This document shows, one piece after another, positions 28,464 to 37,901 of a stretch of 64,000 nucleotides of DNA. Each line of letters opens with the position of its first letter. Position 1 is the first letter of the stretch. The position numbers were made by a program, and so were the translations under genes. The DNA comes from an uncultured Prevotella sp. (lineage in GTDB: Bacteria; Bacteroidota; Bacteroidia; Bacteroidales; Bacteroidaceae), in contig CADCEF010000009.1 of the NCBI GenBank assembly GCA_902800365.1, positions 43,837 through 107,836 of the forward strand, written 5' to 3'. The notes under the pieces were generated by a model. That model did no database searches, was not told the origin of the DNA, and was given only the letters and a program-made list of their open reading frames with translations.

Positions 28464-30029
28464 ATGAAAAAGAATCTATTATATATCGCCATGTTGGCCA
28501 TTTCATCGCTCAGCTTCAGCAGCTGCGACAGCGAGCTCGACATTGCCAAGCACGGCAACCTGGGAAGCATGGAAGACTTCTACACCAACGACGAAAACAC
28601 CATGCAGGCCACCTCTTCACTCTATCTGCAGATGCGCAGTCTTCACTACAACTGGTTTATGACCAAGAACTGCCTGTCGGACGATGTCTGGACTGGTGGC
28701 GGTTCACGCGGCGACAATGCCGAAATGGAGAAACTCAACGAGTACACCTTCGGCACCGACCACGGCATGATCCAGGGACTTTACTCTGGTCTCTATGGCG
28801 TCATCTACAAAGCTAATCTGATTATCGACAGGACACAGGGCGATACACCTGTTATGAAACGTGCCATCAACGAGGCCAAGGTGTTCCGTGCATGGGCTTC
28901 GTTCGAGCTGGTAACACTCTTTGGCACAGCCCCTGTTGTGGATCACCTGCTGGAGCCAGGCGAGTATCGCTTAGCCAACAGCGACCCTGCTGAGATGTGG
29001 GCACTCGTCGAGAGCGATCTGAACGATGCCATCAACAGTGGTACCCTGCCCTCAAAGAGCGACGTGAACGATGCCGAGGGTGGTATCCGTATCACCAAAG
29101 AGACTGCTCAGGCATTCTTAGGCAAGGCTTATCTCTTCGAAGGTAAGAACAGTGAGGCTGCTGCCATGCTCGACAATGTGATCAACTCTGGTAAATATGC
29201 CCTCTATCAGGGCGAGTACGATGCTCAGTTCCATGCTGCAGCCAACAACAACTGCGAGTCGGTATTCGAACTGCAGAAGCGTAATGATTCTGAGCAGATG
29301 TGGAACCAGTTTGATATGTACTTGCTGATGCAGGGCTGGCGTACCGACAAGGTGAACTATAGTGGTCAGGCTGCTGCTGTGATTGCTCAGGGTACCTACG
29401 GATTCATGAACCCACGCAAGTCGCTCTACGATGCTTTCGTGGCTTGGGAAGGTGCCAACGGCTACCGTCTCAACAAGACAATGATGACCTACGACCAGCT
29501 GAAGGCCTTTGGTGTTACTATCCAGACAGGTGCCTTGGTATATGGTTGCGAGGGATACTTTATGTGGAAAAACCAGTCGTTGAAGGAAGACTGCATTGTT
29601 GACCAGTCGTTCTTCCAGGGTGTTCAGTTCACCAACCTGAAGATTATGCGCTATGCTGAGGTTCTGCTGTTGGCTGCCGAGGCTCATCTGCAGGCTGGCA
29701 ACACCAGCAAGGCACTCGATTATATCAATCAGATTCGTACTCGTGCCAAGGAGACTCCTCTGACAAGCGTTTCACTGGATGATATCAAAACCGAGAAGCG
29801 TCTGGAGCTCTGCAACGAGAGCGTACGTTTCCAGGATCTGGTTCGCTGGGGCGATGCAGAGACCGCACTTGGTCAGCAGGGTAAGGAAGTACCCGCATTC
29901 GGCACCGAGGGTACACAGTGGCCTTACAAGAACCAGAACTACGGCTTCAAGGAGAAAAACAAGCTTCTGCCTATTCCTCTGAAGGAGATTGAGCTCAATC
30001 CTAACATGACTCAAAACACCGGTTGGTAA
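28464..30029 (+). CDS. SusD-like surface glycan-binding lipoprotein
   Basis: Protein of 521 aa with lipobox FSSC and mature start CDSELDIAKHG. The SusD pattern is present: N-terminal helices (AINEAKVFRAWASFELVTLFGTAP), a middle TPR pair (AQAFLGKAYLFEGKNSEAA), the IMRYAEVLLLAAEAHLQAG segment, and the C-terminal EKRLELCNESVRFQDLVRWG motif. It pairs with the SusC 48 bp upstream; both gaps around it hold 8-bp tandem repeats. Ligand unknown. Confidence 0.95.
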   Translation: MKKNLLYIAMLAISSLSFSSCDSELDIAKHGNLGSMEDFYTNDENTMQATSSLYLQMRSLHYNWFMTKNCLSDDVWTGGGSRGDNAEMEKLNEYTFGTDHGMIQGLYSGLYGVIYKANLIIDRTQGDTPVMKRAINEAKVFRAWASFELVTLFGTAPVVDHLLEPGEYRLANSDPAEMWALVESDLNDAINSGTLPSKSDVNDAEGGIRITKETAQAFLGKAYLFEGKNSEAAAMLDNVINSGKYALYQGEYDAQFHAAANNNCESVFELQKRNDSEQMWNQFDMYLLMQGWRTDKVNYSGQAAAVIAQGTYGFMNPRKSLYDAFVAWEGANGYRLNKTMMTYDQLKAFGVTIQTGALVYGCEGYFMWKNQSLKEDCIVDQSFFQGVQFTNLKIMRYAEVLLLAAEAHLQAGNTSKALDYINQIRTRAKETPLTSVSLDDIKTEKRLELCNESVRFQDLVRWGDAETALGQQGKEVPAFGTEGTQWPYKNQNYGFKEKNKLLPIPLKEIELNPNMTQNTGW

Positions 30030-30040
30030 TTCTACAAAAC

Positions 30041-30072
30041 AAAAATGTAAGAATGTAAAAATGTAATAATGA
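30041..30072. repeat. 8-bp tandem array in SusD-esterase gap
   Basis: Octamers AAAAATGT, AAGAATGT, AAAAATGT, AATAATGA, directly before the esterase start. Confidence 0.7.
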
Positions 30073-30079
30073 AGTAATT

Positions 30080-31690
30080 ATGAAAAAGTTTAGATATATC
30101 ATAATGTTGCTGGCGATTATCAGCTTCACAGCCTGCGACAGCGACTCAATCGAAGGTCTGAAGGGTGAATTCAGCGATATCACCTTCTGCGACTTCAATT
30201 CTGCCAGTGTTCAGCCCACAGAGAAGATTGGCAAGGGTGTCAAGGCTCTTAATGTACAGTTTGCCGATGCAACAGGTAACAACCTTGTTCTCCGTTTCGG
30301 CAGCAAGGAGTGGATTCTTGGCGAAGGAACATTCACGGTAGTTCCCGAAGTAAGCGCTGCCGGAACATATTCTGGTACTGTTAATGGTGCTGCTATCAAC
30401 GAGGGAAACATGGATGTTAGCTATGTTGACGGAACATACTTTATTAGCGGACTGGTAAAGACCACCGACGGTAAGCAGTATAAGACATACTATAAGGGTG
30501 AGCTGAGCTTCATCGTAGGTGAGGACGATCCAGAGCCAAGCGGCTATACCATGAGCATCCAGACCAGCACTGTTGAGATAATGGACTGGACAACATGGCA
30601 GACAACATCTTACCCAGACGTAACCAAGTACTCTATCACCATCTGTGATCCTAATGGCGCACAGGTAGCTTACTTCGATGTTATCAACGGCAACGACAAG
30701 AAGGCCGACCAGCTCACTGGTAATTACTCTATCGTTAGCGACGCTCACGATGCAATGCAGATAAGCGCTGGTTACTCTATTCCAGACTACAATATGGCTG
30801 GTGGTTCAAGCTTTGTAGATGCAGCAGGAGCTACTCAGTACCTCACTGGTGGTGGTACTGTAGAGATTACCACAGCTACAGGTATCGATGGCAGCACTCT
30901 CTACTCGTTCAAGGGTACTGGTCTTGGTACAACCGATATCACTGGTGCAACCGGTAGCGGTTCATTCAACATTATGTTCGTATCATTCGTTGATGTTAAG
31001 GGTACTATTGTAAGAGACATGGTTATCGACAGCCAGATTCTTGGCACTCAGATGAAGTATTCTATCTACCTGCCAGAGGGATGGGACGGTCAGACCACTA
31101 TGCCAGTCATCTACCTGCTACATGGCGCTGGTGACGATCAGAACTCTTGGCTCGACAAAGGTAACATGGCTGCACTCACAAGTACTGCCATCGAGAATGG
31201 CGAACTTGGCAAGGTAGCAGTTGTAACTCCCGATGCTCAGCTTACATTCTACTGCAACGAGTACGAGAATTATTTCTTCGAGGAGCTTGTTCCTGCTATC
31301 GAGGGTATGTTCAACGTAGGTAAGGACAAGTCAAAGCGCGCTGTCGGCGGTTTGTCGATGGGTGGTTTCGGAACTCTCTACTATGCTGTTAAGCATCCTG
31401 AGATGTTCTGCTGCGCTTACGCTATGAGCCCAGCCGTTTATATCGACGGCATGCCAAACCTGTTCGAGCTCTATCCTGCTGCCAATATAGCAGAACTGCC
31501 CGACCTTACTCAGGAGGTAGGCACAGAGGACGAAGTTGTTTATTCTATGAATCCTTGGTTGGCAGGCACTATCCAGCCTCTCGGTCTGGCTAACTATGAG
31601 TACATCGAGCGCCCAGGTGTTCACGACTGGAAGTTCTGGAAGGAGTGCTATCCGAAATTTTTGACAAAACTTGGTAAATATTTTAAATAA
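30080..31690 (+). CDS. CE1-type esterase lipoprotein with N-terminal beta domains
   Basis: Protein of 536 aa with a lipobox-like start (ISFTAC). Residues about 20-300 form beta-rich, Gly/Thr-rich domains with no recognised family, perhaps glycan-binding. The rest is an alpha/beta-hydrolase of the esterase D/CE1 type: VIYLLHGAGDDQNSW, nucleophile Ser426 in GGLSMGG, and a terminal His in PGVHDWKFW. The usual GxxDFL segment carrying the catalytic Asp in the neighbouring esterase cannot be found, so the acid residue may be displaced or lost. Feruloyl or acetyl-xylan esterase activity is suggested by the family and by the operon. Confidence 0.85.
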   Translation: MKKFRYIIMLLAIISFTACDSDSIEGLKGEFSDITFCDFNSASVQPTEKIGKGVKALNVQFADATGNNLVLRFGSKEWILGEGTFTVVPEVSAAGTYSGTVNGAAINEGNMDVSYVDGTYFISGLVKTTDGKQYKTYYKGELSFIVGEDDPEPSGYTMSIQTSTVEIMDWTTWQTTSYPDVTKYSITICDPNGAQVAYFDVINGNDKKADQLTGNYSIVSDAHDAMQISAGYSIPDYNMAGGSSFVDAAGATQYLTGGGTVEITTATGIDGSTLYSFKGTGLGTTDITGATGSGSFNIMFVSFVDVKGTIVRDMVIDSQILGTQMKYSIYLPEGWDGQTTMPVIYLLHGAGDDQNSWLDKGNMAALTSTAIENGELGKVAVVTPDAQLTFYCNEYENYFFEELVPAIEGMFNVGKDKSKRAVGGLSMGGFGTLYYAVKHPEMFCCAYAMSPAVYIDGMPNLFELYPAANIAELPDLTQEVGTEDEVVYSMNPWLAGTIQPLGLANYEYIERPGVHDWKFWKECYPKFLTKLGKYFK

Positions 31691-31696
31691 ATGTTG

Positions 31697-31704
31697 TATA
31701 TTTG
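31697..31704 (+). promoter_or_regulatory. internal -7 box (TATATTTG) before the second esterase
   Basis: Exact TAnnTTTG plus CA, 7 bp after the stop of the first esterase. A TTGG lies 22 bp upstream. It would give a leader of about 65 nt for the esterase-GH3 pair. Confidence 0.6.
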
Positions 31705-31707
31705 CAG

Positions 31708-32983
<1,276 letters not shown>

Positions 32984-32989
32984 TAGTTT

Positions 32990-35353
32990 ATGAAGAAAAA
33001 CGTTATTATGGCCGTGGCAGCAGCTGCACTCGTAGCTGGCTGCGCCACTGCCGACAAGCAAGCTCCTAAGAACACCATCAACCAGGAAGAGGTGATGAGT
33101 AAGCTTACCCTTGAAGACAAGGCTCACTTCGTCATCGGTACTGGTATGGCTGGTTTCTCGGGCAATGATGCCGTTATCGGCGCAACACGTAATCTGGTTC
33201 CTGGTGCCGCTGGTACCACTTACCCACTCGACTCGCTGGGCATCCCTGCTGTAGTGCTGGCCGACGGTCCTGCCGGACTGCGTATCGACGCTAAGCGCGA
33301 GGGCGACTCAGCTACCTACTACTGCACTCACTTCCCCATCGGAACTCTGCTTGCCTCAACATGGAACACCCAGCTCATCGAGCAGGTGGGTCAGGCCATT
33401 GGTGAGGAGGTGAAGGAGTATGGTGCCGACGTGCTGTTGGCTCCTGCCCTCAACATCATGCGTAACCCTCTGTGCGGACGTAACTTCGAGTATTACTCTG
33501 AGGATCCTGTTGTAGCTGGTAAGACAGCTTCTGCCTATATCACCGGTGTTCAGAAGAATGACGTTGGTACCAGCATCAAGCACTTTGCCGCCAATAACCA
33601 GGAGACAAACCGCATGAACAACGATGCTCACATATCTCAGCGTGCACTGCGCGAGATTTATCTTAAGGGCTTTGAGATTGCCATCAAGGAGAGTCAGCCT
33701 TGGACTGTGATGACATCTTATAACTATATCAATGGTGTTTACACTTCTGAGAGCAAAGACCTTGTTACCACCATCCTTCGCGATGAGTGGGGCTATCAGG
33801 GAACCGTGATGACCGACTGGTTTGGCGGTAAGGACGGTGCCAAGCAGATGTGGGCTGGCAACGATATGCTGCAGCCTGGTAAGGCCGAGCAGTTCGACAG
33901 CATCGTAGCCGGTGTTAAGAGTGGCAAACTGGCCGAGGCCGACCTCGACCGCAGTGTTCAGCGCATTCTGAACCTCATTGAGAAGAGCCCACGTTTCCAG
34001 GGCTACAAGTATAACAACAAGCCTAACCTGCAGGCTCACGCTGCCGTTACACGTCAGAGTGCTGCTGAGGGTATGGTTCTTATGAAGAATGGTGGCGTGC
34101 TACCATTTGCTAAAAACATCAAGAACGTTGCTTTGTATGGTAACACCTCTTACGATTTCATCGCTGGTGGTACTGGTTCGGGTAATGTAAACCACGCTTA
34201 TGTTGTTTCTCTGCTCGACGGACTGAAGAATGGTGGCTACACCGTTTCTGACGAGTTGAAGAACGCCTACACAGCCTACGCAGCCGACTGCAAGGCCAAG
34301 GAAGAGGCCGAGATAGAGGCTGCAGCCAAGAAGGATCCAAAGAATGCAATGCTGCTGCGCTTCATGCCACGCCCATTGCCAGCCGAGAAGCAGTTCAGTG
34401 CCGACGAACTGGCTAAGCAGGCTTCACAGGCCGATGTAGCAGTCATCACTCTTGGTCGTATCTCAGGTGAGTTTATGGACCGTAAGGCTGCCGACTTCAA
34501 TCTGAGCGACTCAGAGCGCAAGCTCATCGAGCAGGTATGCGACGTATATCACAAGGCTGGCAAGCAGGTAGTTGTACTGCTCAACATCGGTGGTGTCATC
34601 GAGACAGCCACTTGGAAGGAACTGCCCGATGCCATCCTCTGTGCATGGCAGGCAGGTCAGGAAGGCGGCAACAGCGTTGTCGACGTTCTCAGCGGCAAGC
34701 AGTCGCCAAGCGGAAAGTTCACTATGACTTGGCCTATTAAGTTCACCGATGCATACAGTTCAAAGAACTTCCCTATCGACCAGGATCCACGTATCGACAT
34801 GATGAATCAGGGCCAGAAGGGCAACGTCAAGAACGTTGACTACACCGACTACGAGGAAGATATCTATGTAGGTTACCGCTACTTCGACTCGTTCGAAATT
34901 CCTGTAAGCTATCCATTCGGTTATGGTCTCAGCTATACCACATTCGACTATAGCGATGCCAAGATTACCGAGAAGGGCGATACTTTCGAGATTAGCGTTA
35001 CCGTTAAGAACACTGGTAAACTTGAGGGCAAGGAGGTTGTAGAGCTCTACATCTCTGCACCTGACAACAAGGCTGCCAACAAGCCCGCTAAGGAGCTTAA
35101 GGCCTACGCTAAGACCAAGCTGCTGGCCCCAGACGAGACCGAGACCGTTGTAATGACCGTTAAGGCCGCCGACCTGGCATCGTTCGACGAGGCAGCCTCA
35201 GCATGGGTAGTAGCCGCTGGCGAATACCAGTTCCTGGTAGGAGCCTCATCTCAGGACATCAAGGCTGTTCTGAAGGCAACTGCCAAGGCTCAGCAGACCA
35301 AGGTTAACAACGTGATGAAGCCTCAGGGCACAATGAATCTCCTTAAGAGATAG
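32990..35353 (+). CDS. GH3 beta-glycosidase (lipoprotein)
   Basis: Protein of 787 aa with lipobox LVAGC (Cys18). N-terminal barrel with IKHFAANNQE and nucleophile Asp276 (VMTDWFGG), then the alpha/beta sandwich (GEFMDRKAADFNLSDSE, a likely acid/base Glu loop), and a C-terminal fibronectin-III-like domain (FPYGLSYTTF-type motif, ITVKNTG). Members cleave beta-glucosides or beta-xylosides from oligosaccharide ends. As the last gene of the SusCD-esterase operon it probably finishes xylo-oligosaccharide breakdown. The gene ends before a hairpin terminator. Confidence 0.93.
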   Translation: MKKNVIMAVAAAALVAGCATADKQAPKNTINQEEVMSKLTLEDKAHFVIGTGMAGFSGNDAVIGATRNLVPGAAGTTYPLDSLGIPAVVLADGPAGLRIDAKREGDSATYYCTHFPIGTLLASTWNTQLIEQVGQAIGEEVKEYGADVLLAPALNIMRNPLCGRNFEYYSEDPVVAGKTASAYITGVQKNDVGTSIKHFAANNQETNRMNNDAHISQRALREIYLKGFEIAIKESQPWTVMTSYNYINGVYTSESKDLVTTILRDEWGYQGTVMTDWFGGKDGAKQMWAGNDMLQPGKAEQFDSIVAGVKSGKLAEADLDRSVQRILNLIEKSPRFQGYKYNNKPNLQAHAAVTRQSAAEGMVLMKNGGVLPFAKNIKNVALYGNTSYDFIAGGTGSGNVNHAYVVSLLDGLKNGGYTVSDELKNAYTAYAADCKAKEEAEIEAAAKKDPKNAMLLRFMPRPLPAEKQFSADELAKQASQADVAVITLGRISGEFMDRKAADFNLSDSERKLIEQVCDVYHKAGKQVVVLLNIGGVIETATWKELPDAILCAWQAGQEGGNSVVDVLSGKQSPSGKFTMTWPIKFTDAYSSKNFPIDQDPRIDMMNQGQKGNVKNVDYTDYEEDIYVGYRYFDSFEIPVSYPFGYGLSYTTFDYSDAKITEKGDTFEISVTVKNTGKLEGKEVVELYISAPDNKAANKPAKELKAYAKTKLLAPDETETVVMTVKAADLASFDEAASAWVVAAGEYQFLVGASSQDIKAVLKATAKAQQTKVNNVMKPQGTMNLLKR

Positions 35354-35379
35354 ATCCTAAGCCAAATATAACTACTCCG

Positions 35380-35423
35380 CCGCCGATGAGCATCTACCAA
35401 GATCTCACCGGCGGTATATTTTT
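35380..35423 (+). terminator. terminator of the SusCD-esterase-GH3 operon
   Basis: Stem 35380-35394 (CCGCCGATGAGCATC) with 35401-35414 (GATCTCACCGGCGG), small mismatches, followed by TATATTTTT. It lies between convergent genes and may also serve the minus-strand operon. Confidence 0.75.
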
Positions 35424-35443
35424 ATCATCAAATCGGATATAAG

Positions 35444-37888
35444 CTAACCAAGTTCGTCGCCGATGCGGTTGAAGCAGTCGGTAATCATTGTGAGTGATGG
35501 CTCTGTACGCCAGAACAGGTCATGATTCGTGGGGAACATGATTACCTCGCAATCTGGATAACGATTCTTCCAGCGGGCAGGTGCAGAGGCCAGGAACTGC
35601 TTCATACAGTCTATCTTATATTCAGACGGATTAGGATCGAGGTATGAGTAGCAATCAACGAACTCCGAGCTGACAAAGCTTACAACCTTACCCTCGTAAT
35701 GGAAGTCGGGCAAGGTACGCAGCAGGATGTCGTCTTGCTCGGTGCGGTGCTTATTCAACTCCTCGCTGAAGAATGGGAACCAAGTTACAGGGTTCTTCTC
35801 GGGCGTAATATCTCGATCAACCTCACCATCAAGACATACTACTGCTGGCTTATAGGCCTTGTCATGGTAGAGACGGTGAGCCAGATACAGCGCATGTTCA
35901 CCACCGTAGCAGACACCAGAGATGGCAGCAATTGTGTGGTGGTCGATTACCGACTGGATACGTTCGGTATAGAGGTCCATCAGTTCATCGGTGGTAGCAT
36001 ACCTGTCGGGACCAATAATCTGCTGGTAGGCTTCTACCACATAGATAGAGAAACGGTCGGTAAGACGGTCTACAAACTGATTATACATATAACTGAAACC
36101 AGTGAAACCGGCAAGGAAGATTATCACAGGCTTAGTGGTACTATCATCGTCATTGTACCAATAATGGTCATGATTATCCCTGTTCTTAATAATTTCACGG
36201 ATGCTCTTGTAGCGTGTAAAGTCGCTTGCCTGAACATAGAATCCAATCGTAGTCAGGTCGGCCACAATGCTCATCACCTGCAGAGATGTGAGTCCAAACT
36301 CCTCTATAAGGTCAGCCTCAACATTAATCGATTTTAGTCCTAATACACTGGCAACCTCTCGCATCAGGGTATCCTCGTCGGATGTGAGAGGCGTAGTATT
36401 GGTTGTCAGAGCAGAAGCGGCATTGCATAGCTGGTTCTTGTCGATCTTACCATTAAGATTAAGCGTAAACTCCTCTACATGGTTCCAGAACGTGGGAACC
36501 ATGTATTCTGGAAGGTATTTGGCCACATACTCTTTGATGTCGGTGAGGTAGTCACGCTTATCCTTGGTGCAGACATAGGTCACGAGCACGTGGTTGTTAT
36601 TGATTTCCTCTACGCGGGTGAAAGCTCGGGCTACACGGTTGTGCATCTCGATACGGGTGGTAATCTCACCTATCTCAATTCGAAAACCGTTAAGCTTTAT
36701 CTGTGAGTCCATACGACCGAGGTAGTTAAAACTACCATCCTCGTTGAGTGTCACCAAGTCACCGCTATGGTAGACACGCGAAACGTCGATGCCATCGTGC
36801 TCTTTCTCCCAAGGATTCTCGAAGAAGGCCTTCTCGTTCAACTCGGGACGATTCCAGTAGCCATTGGTAAGCTGCATACCGCTAATAAGCAGTTCGCCTT
36901 TCTCGCCGGGCTTTACCAATTGTCCTTTCTCATCAGCTACATAACAGACAACGCCAGGAACAGGCTTTCCGATATTCTGCCAGTCGTCTTCATCCTGTAT
37001 CTCGTGGGTTGTAGTGATACAGGTGCTCTCTGTTGGTCCATAGCCATTGACAAAGCGGTATGGGTACTTGCCCGCAATTTTCTGTGTGAGACTATGCGGT
37101 ACGGCCTCGCCACCCGCAGACAAAGTATCCATGTCGGGGAAGTTGAAGTTGGGGAAGATTGCCAACAACGATGGGGGAAGGAAACAATAGGTAATGTGGG
37201 TGCGAATCATCAGATCATGTAGTCGGGTGGTATCATAGCGATCTTCATCCTGGGTAATGACAAGTGTTGCACCATAGTATAGCATGGAGAATATCTCAAG
37301 CACGGAAATATCGAAATTAAGGCTAGCAAACTGCAGAATAACGCTCTTCTCGCTGATATTAAAATTGTCGGGCCGTGTAATTGTCTGCATGTAGCTGTAG
37401 AGTGCCTTGTATGGCAAAGACACACCTTTTGGATTACCAGTCGTTCCCGATGTGTAAATCATATAGGCCTCGGAAATAGCTTTTCCATAGTCAGGCAACT
37501 GACCGATAGGCTCAGTTTGCAGCAACTGTGGCAAGTTCTCGGTGGTAATAAGGTAGTCGAGCTGTGCATCATCGCTTATAAACTGCTTACGTAAATCGGG
37601 TGTTGCCACGTCGATGGGTACGTAGCCGCAACCCAACTTAACAGCTGCCAGGATACAAGGCACGAAGTGCTCGCTACGTGGTAGAGAGATACCGATACGT
37701 ATAGGCTTGTCACCTGACATAGCCTCAGGTTTTATTGTCTTTACGATACCGGCGGCGATGCTTTCCGCCATACTGTCCATCTGTGCATAGGATATTCTCT
37801 GCTCGCCAATGATATAGGCAGTCTTACTTGCAAGTCTGGCGATGTTTTCGTTGATTCTACCAATCAATAACTCATGATACTTTTCCAT
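35444..37888 (-). CDS. single-module NRPS-like enzyme: adenylation, carrier, thioesterase
   Basis: Protein of 814 aa from the ATG at 37888; a longer frame to 38017 would overlap the preceding gene and is rejected. The adenylation domain (about 1-500) has YTSGTTGNPKGVSLPY, NFDISVLEIF (the Asp of this motif usually binds an amino group), NGYGPTEST, GRMDSQIKLNGFRIE and NLNGKIDKNQL. The carrier has Ser535 in FGLTSLQ. The C-terminal alpha/beta-hydrolase (about 585-814) has Cys660 where the usual nucleophile Ser sits (SGVCYGGE), with Asp (CLDGE) and His (TNHDLFW). It probably activates one amino or related acid and releases it or joins two units. Last gene of a six-gene operon. Confidence 0.9.
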   Translation of the reverse strand: MEKYHELLIGRINENIARLASKTAYIIGEQRISYAQMDSMAESIAAGIVKTIKPEAMSGDKPIRIGISLPRSEHFVPCILAAVKLGCGYVPIDVATPDLRKQFISDDAQLDYLITTENLPQLLQTEPIGQLPDYGKAISEAYMIYTSGTTGNPKGVSLPYKALYSYMQTITRPDNFNISEKSVILQFASLNFDISVLEIFSMLYYGATLVITQDEDRYDTTRLHDLMIRTHITYCFLPPSLLAIFPNFNFPDMDTLSAGGEAVPHSLTQKIAGKYPYRFVNGYGPTESTCITTTHEIQDEDDWQNIGKPVPGVVCYVADEKGQLVKPGEKGELLISGMQLTNGYWNRPELNEKAFFENPWEKEHDGIDVSRVYHSGDLVTLNEDGSFNYLGRMDSQIKLNGFRIEIGEITTRIEMHNRVARAFTRVEEINNNHVLVTYVCTKDKRDYLTDIKEYVAKYLPEYMVPTFWNHVEEFTLNLNGKIDKNQLCNAASALTTNTTPLTSDEDTLMREVASVLGLKSINVEADLIEEFGLTSLQVMSIVADLTTIGFYVQASDFTRYKSIREIIKNRDNHDHYWYNDDDSTTKPVIIFLAGFTGFSYMYNQFVDRLTDRFSIYVVEAYQQIIGPDRYATTDELMDLYTERIQSVIDHHTIAAISGVCYGGEHALYLAHRLYHDKAYKPAVVCLDGEVDRDITPEKNPVTWFPFFSEELNKHRTEQDDILLRTLPDFHYEGKVVSFVSSEFVDCYSYLDPNPSEYKIDCMKQFLASAPARWKNRYPDCEVIMFPTNHDLFWRTEPSLTMITDCFNRIGDELG

Positions 37889-37901
37889 AACTTTAATATG
37901 T

